DNA of 64,000 nucleotides from contig NZ_CP085041.1 of NCBI RefSeq assembly GCF_022026155.1, positions 280,306-344,305 of the forward strand, given 5' to 3'. Positions 53,416 to 63,609 of the stretch are shown in pieces (the first letter of the stretch is position 1; each line of letters starts with the position of its first letter). Position numbers and translations under genes: made by a program. Below the pieces are notes generated by a model. The model searched no databases. It saw nothing but the letters and a program-made list of their open reading frames with translations, and was not told where the DNA came from. Origin of the DNA: Dissulfurimicrobium hydrothermale (GTDB taxonomy: Bacteria > Desulfobacterota > Dissulfuribacteria > Dissulfuribacterales > Sh68).

Positions 53416-54137
53416 ATCCGTTGAAGAAAAAGACACTTGCATTCGTCTTCTTCGTTTTGGTCTCTTTTATTGGTCTTTATGTCTTGTTTTCCTGGGATTG
53501 GAACAAAATCAAGACCTTCTGGGGCAATATGGCATATGTTATAGAGCATCGCGATGTCCTAAGGAGACATGTGGAGTCCTGGGGTGGGCTCGCCCCGTTG
53601 GCGTTCATCGCCCTGCAGGCACTCCAGGTGGTATTCGCACCCCTTCCTGGTGAGGCCTCCGGGATAATCGGAGGCTTTTTGTTCGGCCAGTGGATGGGAT
53701 TTCTTTATTCCACTATAGGTCTTACGGCAGGATCCATGGCGGCTTTTTCCGCGGCCCGTTTCGCCAGACGGTTTGTCGGGACCTGGCTGAAGCGATCCGA
53801 GATATACAGACGTTTTGAATACCTATTGGAACGCCAAGGCATATTCATTTCATTTGCACTCTTTCTTATCCCTGGGTTTCCAAAGGATTTTCTCTGTTAT
53901 ATTTTAGGGCTGAGCAGGATGCCGTGGCAGATATTTTTGGCTGTTTCTACAATCGGGAGGATGCCTGGCACGATTCTCTTGACGCTTCAGGGTGCAAGGC
54001 TCTACGACGGCGACTTGCCAGGTCTAGCGGTTATGCTTTTTGTCGCCCTTGTCGTCGTCTTGCCTGCATGGCGCTATCGTGAAGGATTGTACAGATGGGC
54101 CGAGAAACATGCAAAGGACGGCAATGGCGCGGACTGA
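53412..54137 (+). CDS. TVP38/TMEM64 (DedA-like) membrane protein
   Basis: A 241-residue integral membrane protein of the VTT-domain group. The core motif is FAPLPGEASGIIGGFLFGQWMG, followed by a FLIPGFPKDFLCYILGLS re-entrant segment. The group is linked to lipid scrambling or transport. It begins with a TTG overlapping the nadB stop and has several hydrophobic helices. Confidence 0.88.
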   Translation: MNPLKKKTLAFVFFVLVSFIGLYVLFSWDWNKIKTFWGNMAYVIEHRDVLRRHVESWGGLAPLAFIALQALQVVFAPLPGEASGIIGGFLFGQWMGFLYSTIGLTAGSMAAFSAARFARRFVGTWLKRSEIYRRFEYLLERQGIFISFALFLIPGFPKDFLCYILGLSRMPWQIFLAVSTIGRMPGTILLTLQGARLYDGDLPGLAVMLFVALVVVLPAWRYREGLYRWAEKHAKDGNGAD

Positions 54138-54166
54138 GATTAGCAGGACTGTTTTCAGCTATTTTG

Positions 54167-54700
54167 ATGGACCATCTGGCAGGATCTTTATTAGCGGCGA
54201 TGGAAAAGGACATACATCCAGATTGTCGAAATGATGTAGCTGATAAGGCCGCGCTGTCCATTGCAACCTGCCTTGGGATCGGGAGGCTCCCATGGGCCCC
54301 AGGCACGTGGGGCAGCATCGTTGCAATACCCATTTGCCTCGGGCTTGGCGGCCGTTCGCCCATTACCGAATCGTCTTTTCTGTTCCTCTTTTCGCTCTGT
54401 TCCCTCTGGGCTTCAGGTAGGGCTGCGAAAATCATCGGGAGGAACGACCCGCCGGAGGTGGTTATCGATGAGGCGGTTGGTATGAGCTTTGCCCTGGCCT
54501 TTGTTCACCTGGATTTATATAGGATAGCGGCCCTCTTTTTGCTTTTCAGGATATTTGACATTCTTAAACCATTTCCCATAAATTATATAGATAAAAAAGT
54601 TCATGGCGGTACGGGCATAGTGCTTGACGATATAGCTGCTGGGGTATGCGCCAACGTAGTATTAAGTCTAATGGAATATCTTTTGAATCATGTATGGTGA
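54167..54700 (+). CDS. pgpA: Phosphatidylglycerophosphatase A
   Basis: Removes phosphate from phosphatidylglycerol phosphate. Features are RLPWAPGTWGSI, NDPPEVVIDEAVGM (family motif with the VIDE acid residues) and DDIAAGVCANV. About 177 residues with four membrane segments. The ATG at 54167 is preferred; a later ATG at 54200 is possible. It ends 11 bp inside cinA. Confidence 0.88.
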   Translation: MDHLAGSLLAAMEKDIHPDCRNDVADKAALSIATCLGIGRLPWAPGTWGSIVAIPICLGLGGRSPITESSFLFLFSLCSLWASGRAAKIIGRNDPPEVVIDEAVGMSFALAFVHLDLYRIAALFLLFRIFDILKPFPINYIDKKVHGGTGIVLDDIAAGVCANVVLSLMEYLLNHVW

Positions 54701-55958
54701 AATAATAGCCATAGGCGACGAGCTTGTTACCGGACGGGTGCAGAACACCACCAGCACCTTTGCGGCGAACAGGCTCTTTCTGGCAGGGTATCAGGTAAAG
54801 GGCATAACCATGATCGGCGACGATGCCGAGGCCATCAAGGCCGCCCTACTTTCGGCCATGACAAGGGCGAATTTTGTTATCATAACAGGCGGCCTTGGTC
54901 CTACCAGCGACGATATAACCAACGAGGCAGTGGCTAAGGCGCTGGGCCGCAGACTCGTAGTCAATGAAGATATATTGAAAAAGGTCTATGCGGAAAGACG
55001 TGTGTGGGGGGATACGCCTGATATTATGTTGGAAAAACTCGCATTTTTACCGGAAGGCGCCGAGTTTTTAAATCCTGATGGACATGCATCGGGCTATGTA
55101 ATCATCGATAAAGGGGTTTTTATCTTTTGTCTCCCTGGCGTGCCAAAGCAGCTGGAATATCTCCTGACGACGCAGGTCATCCCCAGGATCGAGGCAGCCT
55201 TTTCGTCGGGATTCATAACCAGACAACGCACCTTCAAGGTCTTCGGGCTCCAGGAGACAGAGATAAATGTAATCGTAAACAGGCTCCTTGAGGAGATGGA
55301 CGGGATAAATGCAGGCTATTATCCCGATTTTCCCGAGGTCTGTCTCGTTGTCTCGGCAATGGGCCTTGACAAGGATGAGGTAGATAAACGCTTTGTCAAG
55401 ATCTGCAGGGAGGTGGAGGTTGCCTTAGGCGAGAGCCTTATAGGGACTGATGGGGATACGCAGGAGTCCTTGGCCGGGGCGCTCTTGAGCGCAAAGGGTG
55501 AAAGCCTGGCTGTTGCCGAGTCGTGTACGGGCGGCCTTGTGGCCCACAGGATTACCGGCATACCGGGCAGCTCTCAGTGGTTTGAAAGGGGTGTGATATC
55601 ATACAGCAACAGGTCAAAGATGGAGATGATCGGGGTCTTGCCGGAGACGCTTGATCGTTACGGGGCGGTAAGTAGAAATGTAGGCATAGAGATGGCTGAG
55701 GGAATAAAAAAGGCGGCCGGCACCACCTACGGTCTCGCAATCACTGGTTTTGCAGGCCCAGGCGGCGGGACTGCCAGTGAACCAGTGGGCGCTGTTTATA
55801 TAGCGTTGAGCACCCCAGAGTCCACATCTTGTGAGAGGTTTTTATTTTCAGGCTCAAGACATGAAATCCAGATACTATCTGCAGAGACAGCCCTGGATTG
55901 GCTCCGAAGGCGCCTTAAGTATGGCTCGAATCTTTATAGCAATAGATATTCCAGATAA
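54690..55958 (+). CDS. cinA: CinA family protein (nicotinamide-nucleotide amidase)
   Basis: A two-domain protein of 422 residues: an N-terminal MoaB-like domain (IAIGDELVTGRVQNTTS; ITGGLGPTSDD) and a C-terminal PncC-type amidase domain (AVAESCTGGLVAHRIT; AITGFAGPGGG). The C-terminal domain recycles NMN to nicotinate mononucleotide. It is in the same run as nadB, another NAD gene. It overlaps pgpA and thpR. Confidence 0.94.
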   Translation: MYGEIIAIGDELVTGRVQNTTSTFAANRLFLAGYQVKGITMIGDDAEAIKAALLSAMTRANFVIITGGLGPTSDDITNEAVAKALGRRLVVNEDILKKVYAERRVWGDTPDIMLEKLAFLPEGAEFLNPDGHASGYVIIDKGVFIFCLPGVPKQLEYLLTTQVIPRIEAAFSSGFITRQRTFKVFGLQETEINVIVNRLLEEMDGINAGYYPDFPEVCLVVSAMGLDKDEVDKRFVKICREVEVALGESLIGTDGDTQESLAGALLSAKGESLAVAESCTGGLVAHRITGIPGSSQWFERGVISYSNRSKMEMIGVLPETLDRYGAVSRNVGIEMAEGIKKAAGTTYGLAITGFAGPGGGTASEPVGAVYIALSTPESTSCERFLFSGSRHEIQILSAETALDWLRRRLKYGSNLYSNRYSR

Positions 55959-56520
55959 CTGCTGTAATATTGTTAGAGACAGGTTGGCCGTCTGGCGTTC
56001 ATATCGGTCTGACAGCCGGGCCGATATAAGATGGGTCAGATCCGACAACCTTCATCTTACGCTGAAGTTTCTTGGTGACGTATCCGAAGACCGACTTGAT
56101 CTGGTCTATTCGGCATCCAGACAAACGGCAGCAAGTCATGATGCCTTTCCCCTTTATCTTTCCGGGACAGGCGTGTTTCCTGGTACTGACAATCCAAGGG
56201 TGTTGTGGATCGGGATCAAGGGCGCCCTGGATGCACTCTGTTCCTTACAGGGCGATCTTGATCTGCTCTTGGAGAGGGCCGGATTCCCAACAGAGACAAG
56301 ACCATTTTCCCCGCATTTGACAACTGGCAGGGTACGATCCAGGCGGAGGATCGCAAGGTTTCTGAATACGTATCTGGAAGAGCCGATTGAATCGGCCCCT
56401 TTTGATGTAAAGGAAATAGCGATTTATAAAAGCGAGATCACAGGAAACGGCCCACTGTATCACATATTAGCTAGATACCCGCTTGGAAAGGTCGTTATCG
56501 CTGCACAGGGGTTATCTTAA
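55921..56520 (+). CDS. thpR: RNA 2',3'-cyclic phosphodiesterase
   Basis: A 2H-phosphoesterase of about 199 residues with the two HxTx motifs, LHLTLKFLGDV and PHLTTGRVR. It begins RIFIAIDIPDN as usual. The start at 55921 is inside the end of cinA. The longer frame upstream reads cinA in another frame. Confidence 0.92.
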   Translation: MARIFIAIDIPDNCCNIVRDRLAVWRSYRSDSRADIRWVRSDNLHLTLKFLGDVSEDRLDLVYSASRQTAASHDAFPLYLSGTGVFPGTDNPRVLWIGIKGALDALCSLQGDLDLLLERAGFPTETRPFSPHLTTGRVRSRRRIARFLNTYLEEPIESAPFDVKEIAIYKSEITGNGPLYHILARYPLGKVVIAAQGLS

Positions 56521-56619
56521 AGTCATGATGATTTTGTGACGATAATAATTTATGGATTACTAAAAATATATCGACCTGGGTTGTTCGATTGAATACTTTT
56601 TGTTTGAGAGGCGCAGTTT
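56521..56619. other. Promoter region of cheW
   Basis: About 100 bp of AT-rich DNA between thpR and cheW. It probably carries the promoter of the chemotaxis pair, though no clear boxes were found. Confidence 0.4.
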
Positions 56620-57186
56620 ATGGAACAATCTGAAGAGCGCCCTGGGATGTCTGTCAATGCGCCTTATCACGTTGTCTTTTTTAAACTCCAAAGACAGACA
56701 TGGGCTGTAGGGCTGGATTGGGTCCAAGAGGTCTTACAGCCCAAGGGGTTGGGGATCATGCCGAATGCACATCCTGTCATCGCCGGACTTTTGAATGTAA
56801 GGGGGCAGATCCTGCCGGTTTTAAAGGTCGGTGAGATATTGATGAAACGGCCCATGGGCGATCTATTTGAATCCATGTCCGCTCTTGAAGGTATTGATGC
56901 GCAGAACAGGGTCCTGCTTATCGGCGGCGGAGAGGCGAGCATTGGAATCATGGTGGATTCGGTCATCCGCATCGGGAGTTTGAATTCAATAGACACGAAA
57001 ATGACCAATGCCGGCGGCATGGAGCCATTATGGAATGCCGATTTTGTATGGGGCCTGGCGGAATATGAGGACGCGGTTTTGCCGGTTCTTAACGTCCAAA
57101 GGCTTGTAGATCACATAAAGGGTCTAGGTTTTGACGACACACATCAAGCTGACGCTGTCTCGACGTCGCTTGGTAAACAAAGATAG
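56620..57186 (+). CDS. cheW: CheW-like adaptor protein
   Basis: A CheW-domain protein of 188 residues that couples receptors to CheA. Motifs are VVFFKLQRQTWAVGLDWVQE, IAGLLNVRGQILPVLKV and a C-terminal VLPVLNVQRLV. It is placed 45 bp upstream of a chemoreceptor gene, probably its partner. No cheA is nearby. Confidence 0.9.
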   Translation: MEQSEERPGMSVNAPYHVVFFKLQRQTWAVGLDWVQEVLQPKGLGIMPNAHPVIAGLLNVRGQILPVLKVGEILMKRPMGDLFESMSALEGIDAQNRVLLIGGGEASIGIMVDSVIRIGSLNSIDTKMTNAGGMEPLWNADFVWGLAEYEDAVLPVLNVQRLVDHIKGLGFDDTHQADAVSTSLGKQR

Positions 57187-57231
57187 TGGCTGTCTGGATT
57201 CAAATTTGAGAGGTGGGCAAAGGAGATTCAT

Positions 57232-59622
57232 ATGTTTAAGTTAAGGGGCGATCTAAGTCTAAAGGCGAAGTTTGCAGGGATTATTCTTGGGATAGGTTTG
57301 ATTATCATCATAGTAAACTTGGCTTATACATTCTATAGTATAGAACCTCTAAAAAGAGAGGCAATTGAAAATAGAAAGCAGGTAATATTGTCATTATTAA
57401 ATGATGATATCAATGAATTTTTTACAATAGCCAAAACTAATGCTGTTGCTATAGCAAACAACGGTACTCTTTCAAGGGCTATTCTTGAAAATAATAGAGA
57501 GCTTGCACTAGACAGGCTAACCAGCCTTCTCGATGATTATAGACAACGTACTGACTTGACAGCCATAAGAGTACAGCTACGTACTGCAGATGGTACATCA
57601 TTCCTAAGAAGTTGGGCGCCAGATGCCTATGGAGACAATGTAAAAAACGTAAGGCCGACTCTTGTGGCGGTGGAGCAAACAAAAAAAGTTATAGCGGTAT
57701 TTGAAGTAGGGACAGTTGATATTGCAATGAGATGCATGGCGCCGATTATCAGAGACAACGATTACATAGGATCGGTGGAAATAGAACAAACTCCGGATAA
57801 AATAGCCAAAGATCTACACAAAAAAAATCTAAAATATATTCTGGTTTTAAAAAGAGATATGCCACAGGTTAAAAGAATTATCGAGGCAGAGCCAAGGGTG
57901 GCAGTGGGGGATAATTATATCATTTCAGACGATAAGTGGTTTGATGATACAGAAAAATATATTGCAAAAACACTTGACTATAAAAAACTTTTAGCTGATG
58001 GCTACGAAATAACAGATAAATATTTTATTACCTATAGCCCGGTAATCGATTATCAGGGACAGAATGTAGGCCTTAATATAGTTGCAGAAGATATCGGTAT
58101 TTTGAATGGAAAATTTAACGAACTTTATATGGGGCAGTTTAAGTTTACAGGTCTTGTTATACTTTATCTGGCAATTATGGCCGCCGCTCTTTCGCTGTTT
58201 TTCCATTCCCTCCTCGTAAGACCTATTACTGATACCGCATCCGTACTTCAGAAGATCGCCAAGGATTTGGATTTCACTAAGCGGATAAAGATAAAGACCA
58301 AAGACGAGGTCGGACGCATGACCGAGGCAGTAAACGGGCTCCTAGGTGTGCTGCAGGATACCTTCAAAGACGTCATGCAGACAATGGTATCTTTTGCACA
58401 GATGAGTCAGAAGGTGCACGAGGTGTCAAAAAATATCGTCACCAACGCGTCCGTTCAGGCTGAAAGGGCCAAGGACGTCATGCAGAGGGTCGCCGTTATG
58501 GGTCAGACTGCGGCCGAGGTGGCCTCCCATGCCGAATCGTCCGCTAATATCGTATCAGAGGCGTCCAAATCCATAAAAGAAATAGCCGATCTGAGTATGG
58601 AGATTGCCAAGATATCGGTACAAAACAAAGAGGGTTCGAAGTCCGCGACAAAGATTGTCTCGGAGATGGGGGAGACCGCTAAGGAGGTCCAGGCAAGAGC
58701 CTATGCCCAGGCCGCGTCTTCTGCAAAGACCGCCGAGGCGCTCCATGCCATGGCGGATCAGCTCAGTAAGATGGCAGTTGAGGCCCAGGAATCGGCGAGG
58801 CGCTCCCAAGATGCGCTTGTAAGCGCCGAAGAGGGTGGCAAGGCCATGGAGCAGATGATCCAAGGTATGGACGCCATTGCCGAGAGTTCCGACCAGGTCA
58901 AGGAGATTGTTGACCTCATCTCGGATATTGCTGAACAGACAAACCTCCTTGCATTGAATGCGGCCATCGAGGCGGCCAGGGCTGGCGAACACGGCAGGGG
59001 ATTTTCGGTGGTGGCGGATGAAATTAGAAAGCTGGCGGAACGCACATCGGAATCCACCAAGGAAATAGCGGAACTTATCAGATCTAGCATTGAAAGGGTT
59101 GAGGAGGGTAAGAGATATACAAATCAGACCGCGCAGATCATCTTGAAGATCATGGAGAGCGTCAAATCCGGCACTGAGGTTACGACCAATATCTCGGAAC
59201 TCGCCACCAAATATGCGGGCGACACCCAGGCCCTGCTCAAACTGACCGACGATCTGAAGGGTCTTGCGGATCACATCGTCCAGATGACGAACCAGCAGGC
59301 AACCCGTAGGCAGATGGCTGAAGACGCCATGAAAACCCTTATAGCTATAAGTGAAGAGATTATAAACATAACCAAGTCGGCCGAGGATATAACCAAGGGC
59401 GCCGTGAAGACAGTTGAAAAGGTCGCCGCCAATTCGGAAGAGATCACTAAAAGGACTGCGATGCAGAGGGAGAGAAGCGCAGCGCTCCAGAAACTCATGG
59501 ATGAGATGGCCGAGACGGCAACCAGAAACGCCCAGAGCGCCAAAGGAACACTCTCGGCAATGGAAGGTCTGTTGGCACAGGCAAGACAGGTCGAGGAAGA
59601 GATCAGACGCTTTAAGATCTAG
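57232..59622 (+). CDS. Methyl-accepting chemotaxis protein
   Basis: A chemoreceptor of 796 residues. A first membrane helix (about 13-33) leads to a large extracellular sensor of the Cache type, then a second helix (about 305-328), HAMP, and a long signalling helix with hairpin tip [20 protein letters not shown]. The sensor DNA (57.24-58.2 kb) is clearly more AT-rich than the signalling part, suggesting domain swapping. The ligand is unknown. Confidence 0.93.
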   Translation: MFKLRGDLSLKAKFAGIILGIGLIIIIVNLAYTFYSIEPLKREAIENRKQVILSLLNDDINEFFTIAKTNAVAIANNGTLSRAILENNRELALDRLTSLLDDYRQRTDLTAIRVQLRTADGTSFLRSWAPDAYGDNVKNVRPTLVAVEQTKKVIAVFEVGTVDIAMRCMAPIIRDNDYIGSVEIEQTPDKIAKDLHKKNLKYILVLKRDMPQVKRIIEAEPRVAVGDNYIISDDKWFDDTEKYIAKTLDYKKLLADGYEITDKYFITYSPVIDYQGQNVGLNIVAEDIGILNGKFNELYMGQFKFTGLVILYLAIMAAALSLFFHSLLVRPITDTASVLQKIAKDLDFTKRIKIKTKDEVGRMTEAVNGLLGVLQDTFKDVMQTMVSFAQMSQKVHEVSKNIVTNASVQAERAKDVMQRVAVMGQTAAEVASHAESSANIVSEASKSIKEIADLSMEIAKISVQNKEGSKSATKIVSEMGETAKEVQARAYAQAASSAKTAEALHAMADQLSKMAVEAQESARRSQDALVSAEEGGKAMEQMIQGMDAIAESSDQVKEIVDLISDIAEQTNLLALNAAIEAARAGEHGRGFSVVADEIRKLAERTSESTKEIAELIRSSIERVEEGKRYTNQTAQIILKIMESVKSGTEVTTNISELATKYAGDTQALLKLTDDLKGLADHIVQMTNQQATRRQMAEDAMKTLIAISEEIINITKSAEDITKGAVKTVEKVAANSEEITKRTAMQRERSAALQKLMDEMAETATRNAQSAKGTLSAMEGLLAQARQVEEEIRRFKI

Positions 59623-59631
59623 ATATAAGCG

Positions 59632-59672
59632 CAATAAACCCCCTGGCCTTGAGGCCGGGGGATTTATTTATT
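59632..59672. terminator. Bidirectional terminator after the chemoreceptor
   Basis: CCCCCTGGCC-TTGA-GGCCGGGGG with flanking AATAAA / TTTATT, T-rich on the plus strand. It serves the chemoreceptor gene and may also serve ihfA coming from the other side. Confidence 0.9.
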
Positions 59673-59702
59673 TTTATTGCGGCATCTTATTTTTGTGTTG
59701 CA

Positions 59703-59993
59703 TCACCCCTTGCCGGCGTTCAATTTTCTGCGAAGCACACCTGACGGACGAAATGTGACCACGCGTCTGGGTTCAAGTATCAGGTCATCCCCTGTGTGCG
59801 GATTTCTTCCGCGCCGCGCCTTCTTTTCTTTTACAATGAATTTCCCGAATCCACTTATAAGTATATCGTTTCCTGTTTCAAGATATTGTTTCATGAGCTC
59901 AAGCAGCGTCTCAACGGATTTTGTCGAATCAGCCTTGCTCAAGACCTTGCTTTCATATATGCGCCGAATGATATCCGCCTTTGTAAGGGTCAT
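59703..59993 (-). CDS. ihfA: Integration host factor / HU-family protein, IHF-alpha type
   Basis: A 96-residue DNA-bending protein. LTKADIIRRIYESKVLSKAD leads to FGKFIVKEKKARRGRNPHTG and the beta-arm residues PRRVVTFRPSGVL. The IHF-alpha assignment over HU is from the RGRNPHTG and overall length and is fairly likely. Confidence 0.9.
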   Translation of the reverse strand: MTLTKADIIRRIYESKVLSKADSTKSVETLLELMKQYLETGNDILISGFGKFIVKEKKARRGRNPHTGDDLILEPRRVVTFRPSGVLRRKLNAGKG

Positions 59994-60068
59994 TTGTCCT
60001 CCTGCCTTAAGGCTTGCAACATAATTGCAAAAATAAAAAATATCTCCTGTAAAGTCAAGCTGATATCT

Positions 60069-61181
60069 TTATTCTAGTAGCCGTTTCATGCCGTTGCCCG
60101 GATATCCAAGGTAGTTAAGCCGGTATATCTCGAGAATGGATACACAGAGTGCGATTATGATCGGACCTAGCACGAGTCCAAGGAGGCCAAAGACGTTAAG
60201 ACCGCCTAGTATGCTGAAAAATAGGAAGAGGCTGTGTAGATGTGTCTTGCCGCTTATCAGATAGGGCCTTAGGAAGTAATCTATCTGGCTTATCAGGAGT
60301 ATGCTGAAGATAAGAAGTACGGCACCCTTCAAATATGAGCCAGCCAGAAACAGATAGAGGGTTGCCGGTACCCATACAAGGGCTGTGCCTACGATTGGGA
60401 TGAACGTGGCGATTCCCATGACTATTCCCCATAATAAGGGGGCCGAGAAGCCAAGGGCCCAGAGGATAAACACCCCTAGCCCGGCCTGTATTAAGGCGGT
60501 CAGGATATTGCCGTAAAGGGTAGCGTACAATACATCTGATATGATCTTGAAAAATCTCTCTATTTCTACGTCGTGAAAAGGCAGGACACCCTTAAATGTG
60601 TCGAGGAATTTTTCTCCGTCTCTGAAGAGGTAAAAGAGCACCACCAGCATCAACAGGCCGTCAAAGACGACGGTGATTATATTTTTGAAAACCACCGTCC
60701 CTTGCGCTATAAAAGATTCGCTGAATCTCTTGACGAGGTCTGTCATGAATTGCCCTGGAGAGATATTGCCATGGATGTTGAACATAGAAAACAGATTGGA
60801 CAATAACCTATTTAACAAAGGGTGCGCCCCCGGATCAGGTATGAGGCCCGGCCCTTTGGACGATATGGCGGCCTGAAATTCGTCATAGACCCTCAGGACC
60901 TCGTTAGCAAGGCTCCCTAGAAGGATGAAGACTGGAATTATTATAAAAGATATGATTATGAGGCACATACATAATGCCGATATACCCTCTTTCCCCTTTA
61001 AAATGCGGTTTATCCGCTGAAAGACCGGATAAAAAAACAAGGTCAGTACGATAGCCCATGCAATGGGGTAGAAAAAGGGGGCGAATAGTCTAAGGCCTAT
61101 AATCAATATGGAAAGGGCAATCCCGATCGCCAGGAATATCACGAACTTCTGGGTATCGTCTGGATTATATCTATGATTCAT
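60069..61181 (-). CDS. AI-2E family (PerM-like) transporter
   Basis: A 370-residue integral membrane protein with about eight hydrophobic segments. The C-terminal motif FFSILGGLNVFGLLGLVLGP is characteristic. Despite the family name, cargo varies and includes ions and osmolytes. The start is at 61181. Confidence 0.88.
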   Translation of the reverse strand: MNHRYNPDDTQKFVIFLAIGIALSILIIGLRLFAPFFYPIAWAIVLTLFFYPVFQRINRILKGKEGISALCMCLIIISFIIIPVFILLGSLANEVLRVYDEFQAAISSKGPGLIPDPGAHPLLNRLLSNLFSMFNIHGNISPGQFMTDLVKRFSESFIAQGTVVFKNIITVVFDGLLMLVVLFYLFRDGEKFLDTFKGVLPFHDVEIERFFKIISDVLYATLYGNILTALIQAGLGVFILWALGFSAPLLWGIVMGIATFIPIVGTALVWVPATLYLFLAGSYLKGAVLLIFSILLISQIDYFLRPYLISGKTHLHSLFLFFSILGGLNVFGLLGLVLGPIIIALCVSILEIYRLNYLGYPGNGMKRLLE

Positions 61182-61482
61182 AAGCTGGCGTCGAATCCGG
61201 TCTTCACAATAGAATTTGCCGTATAATTTTTTATCGGTATTCCGGCCTTAAGTCCTTAACGGAATATGGGCGTCGGGTATATACAGGAAACAGCAAGGAG
61301 ACCGCATTGATTTATCGTATATCGTATTTGACTATAAATCCGTTCCCTGAAAATTCCAATGAGTTTCTGCAAGGGCTAAATAGTTTCTTTTTTTAAGTGT
61401 TGGGGCTGTCAAATCGTTTAAATCCTGTGTTTGGATCTGGTTGTGGTATCACTGGACGCTGGGGAGATCACCCCTGATTCTA
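61182..61482. other. Intergenic region between the transporter gene and queA
   Basis: 301 bp. It is AT-rich with no recognised gene or RNA. It probably contains the promoter of the transporter gene. Confidence 0.5.
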
Positions 61483-62535
61483 TTAGACGATGAACATCGC
61501 ATCCCCATAGCTGTAGAACCTGTATCCTGCCTTTATGGCCTCGCCATAAGCCCTTAGGACCTCAAGTCTGTCTGCGAATGCCGAGACCAAGATGAGCAGG
61601 GATGATCGCGGGAGATGGAAATTCGTAATCATGGCGTCCACCACCTTGAATTCATATCCAGGTACTATATAGAGGTCGCACAGCCCCTCAAAGGCCCTGG
61701 GCGTTCCGTCGCAGGATGACGATGCCTCCAGCGCCCTTACAGATGTGGTTCCTACCGCTACAATGCGCCCGCCGTTTTTCTTTGCCGCGGCCATTTTATC
61801 GATCGTATCCTGCGGGATCTTGACCCATTCGGCGTGTATCTTGTGTTCACGTATGTCGGGCGTCCTGACAGGGGCAAATGTGCCGTAGCCCACATGGAGA
61901 GTGATCCATGCCATGACGACCCCCATGTCTTCAATACGTTCGAGTTGACCCTGTGTGAAGTGCAGGCCTGCTGTAGGCGCTGCAACCGACCCTGTCTCCT
62001 TAGCGTAGACCGTTTGATAGTCTTCCATATCAGACGGCACTTCGTCTCGTTTTATATACGGAGGAAGCGGCGTTTCGCCGCACAGGCTGAGCGCTGTCTT
62101 GAGATCGCCCTGAAATGCGAGTTCTATCTCAACATGATTTTCCGGCAGTATATCCAATATAGATATGTCCAAAATACCACGGCAACTCACCTTTTGACCA
62201 GACCTCAAGGGTTTTGACGAACGCGACAGCGCCGTAGCCCTTGCCCTGCCCTCGGTCTGCATGACAGGGAAGTGCAACAGGAGGAATTCGACCGCTCCTC
62301 CTGTTGCCTTTCTAGCTTTGACCCGCGCCGGGAAGACGCGGGTGTTGTTTAATACCAGACAATCCCCCGGCCTTAGGTACTCCTCCAGCCTGCTGAATGA
62401 GCTATGGGTTATCGAACGTCCTGCCCGATCGAGCACCATGAGTCTCGATGCATCTCGCTGCCTTGCCGGGTGTTTTGCTATCAAATGCCCAGGTAAATTG
62501 TAGTCGTAATCTTCCAATTTAAAGCTGACTGGCAT
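61483..62535 (-). CDS. queA: S-adenosylmethionine:tRNA ribosyltransferase-isomerase
   Basis: Adds the epoxycyclopentane precursor to 7-aminomethyl-deazaguanine in tRNA (queuosine pathway). The 350-residue protein shows YDYNLPGHLIAKHPARQRDA, LNNTRVFPARV, GSVAAPTAGLHFT, LHVGYGTFAPVR and TNFHLPRSSLLILVSAF. The next gene, tgt, is not in the window. Confidence 0.96.
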   Translation of the reverse strand: MPVSFKLEDYDYNLPGHLIAKHPARQRDASRLMVLDRAGRSITHSSFSRLEEYLRPGDCLVLNNTRVFPARVKARKATGGAVEFLLLHFPVMQTEGRARATALSRSSKPLRSGQKVSCRGILDISILDILPENHVEIELAFQGDLKTALSLCGETPLPPYIKRDEVPSDMEDYQTVYAKETGSVAAPTAGLHFTQGQLERIEDMGVVMAWITLHVGYGTFAPVRTPDIREHKIHAEWVKIPQDTIDKMAAAKKNGGRIVAVGTTSVRALEASSSCDGTPRAFEGLCDLYIVPGYEFKVVDAMITNFHLPRSSLLILVSAFADRLEVLRAYGEAIKAGYRFYSYGDAMFIV

Positions 62536-62548
62536 GTAAGGTGGGGAA

Positions 62549-62746
62549 TTAAAAGGGATCTGTCTTTTGAACTAGATAGCAGATGCCGAGCCCGACGATC
62601 ATGCTTGCGAACCCAAACCAGCGAAGCGTGGCCGGCGGCATCTTTTCTGCCTCGCGCATGATTTCCTGCATCTTTTCGGGGAAGGCAAAATACGGGATGC
62701 CTTCCACTATAAGAAGGATCCCCAGGGCGTTAAAAAGAAGGTTCAT
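62549..62746 (-). CDS. DUF2065 small membrane protein
   Basis: A 65-residue protein with two hydrophobic helices and the family pattern ALGILLIVEGIPYFAFPEKM and RWFGFASMIVGLGICYL. The function is unknown. It lies 13 bp upstream of queA. Confidence 0.8.
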   Translation of the reverse strand: MNLLFNALGILLIVEGIPYFAFPEKMQEIMREAEKMPPATLRWFGFASMIVGLGICYLVQKTDPF

Positions 62747-62814
62747 ATTTTTTAAAATTAGCGGCCTTGATATATAGGCTGCTCGTTTTTTTGGCCGGCA
62801 GTTGATTTATTTTT

Positions 62815-62888
62815 TGGCGGTGCAGGGACTTGAACCCCGGACACTGCGGATATGAGCCGCATGCTCTGACCAGCTGAGCTACACCGCC
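62815..62888 (-). tRNA. tRNA-Met (anticodon CAT)
   Basis: GGCGGTGTAGCTCAGCTGG is followed by the anticodon loop CTCATAT in stem TGCGG/CCGCA, then GGGGTTCAAGTCCC and CACCGCC. The CAT anticodon reads Met; the sequence is elongator type, since initiator features (three G-C pairs in the anticodon stem) are absent. CCA is not encoded. Confidence 0.95.
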
Positions 62889-63079
62889 TTTACGCTTAGA
62901 ATATTTTTTGCCGGAATCATTATTGATTTTTATTGATCTGTCAAGAAGAAATGAGGTCATGCAGCCTAGAAATAAAAATATAATGGAAAACACCTTGCAT
63001 TTCATACTGTTTTTCCGTAAAATTACTAAAACAACGGCATGAATTTAAGTTTTGTATTATAGGCCTGTCGAGGGGTCAC

Positions 63080-63382
63080 ATGGCAAAAGTAGTAAACATT
63101 AAAGATGTAAAACGCTCTTATATCGGGCGGACCCGTAGGCTTGAAAGCCTCAAAGAGGAGCTCCTCAGAGGCTATGGCATCGATCTTGACCAGTTGATGT
63201 CAAACGAGCCTGCGACAAACCTTACAGTTGAGCAATTCGAAGACCTTACAGAGCGCATACTATCGGTTGTCGATGATTTTTGTGAAGAAAACCCGCAAGT
63301 TACTATACATGATGTCCTCTATACGTTAGAAAACGTAAAAGATATCATAAAAGACAATTCAGGCATTGAAGACGACGGCTGA
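63080..63382 (+). CDS. Small conserved-looking protein, function unknown
   Basis: 100 residues, acidic, mostly helical. The N-terminus is basic (MAKVVNIKDVKRSYIGRTRR) and the C-terminus acidic. No known motif was recognised. The codon pattern and clean frame support a real gene, with an ATG at 63080 just after the sequence GGGGTCAC. Confidence 0.6.
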   Translation: MAKVVNIKDVKRSYIGRTRRLESLKEELLRGYGIDLDQLMSNEPATNLTVEQFEDLTERILSVVDDFCEENPQVTIHDVLYTLENVKDIIKDNSGIEDDG

Positions 63383-63609
63383 TTGGTCGTCTTGTCCGCC
63401 TTTTATAAATTGAAGCCAGGGCCGCATTACATCGCGGATGATTTTTATCTCCTACTAAGCCTGCGGCCTGTAGGCATTGGAAAGTCGAATTATGGACATA
63501 CTCGACAGAAATGCCCAAATCTGTTGATTGCCATCTGTCAACCAGCCTGGTCAGGCTACAGATAACGACACCTCTGCTGTCAAGTATGCCGCACAGGGAG
63601 AAAATTGCA
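63383..63609. other. Leader region before the DUF5714 gene
   Basis: 227 bp without a convincing gene. Some GC-rich self-complementary stretches are present (GCCTGCGGCCTGTAGGC; CCAGCCTGGTCAGGCT), but no known riboswitch class was matched. Confidence 0.4.

Noticed and set aside
58555-59634. Minus-strand open frame of 359 codons
   Set aside because: Antisense to the regular helical repeats of the chemoreceptor; low-complexity product.
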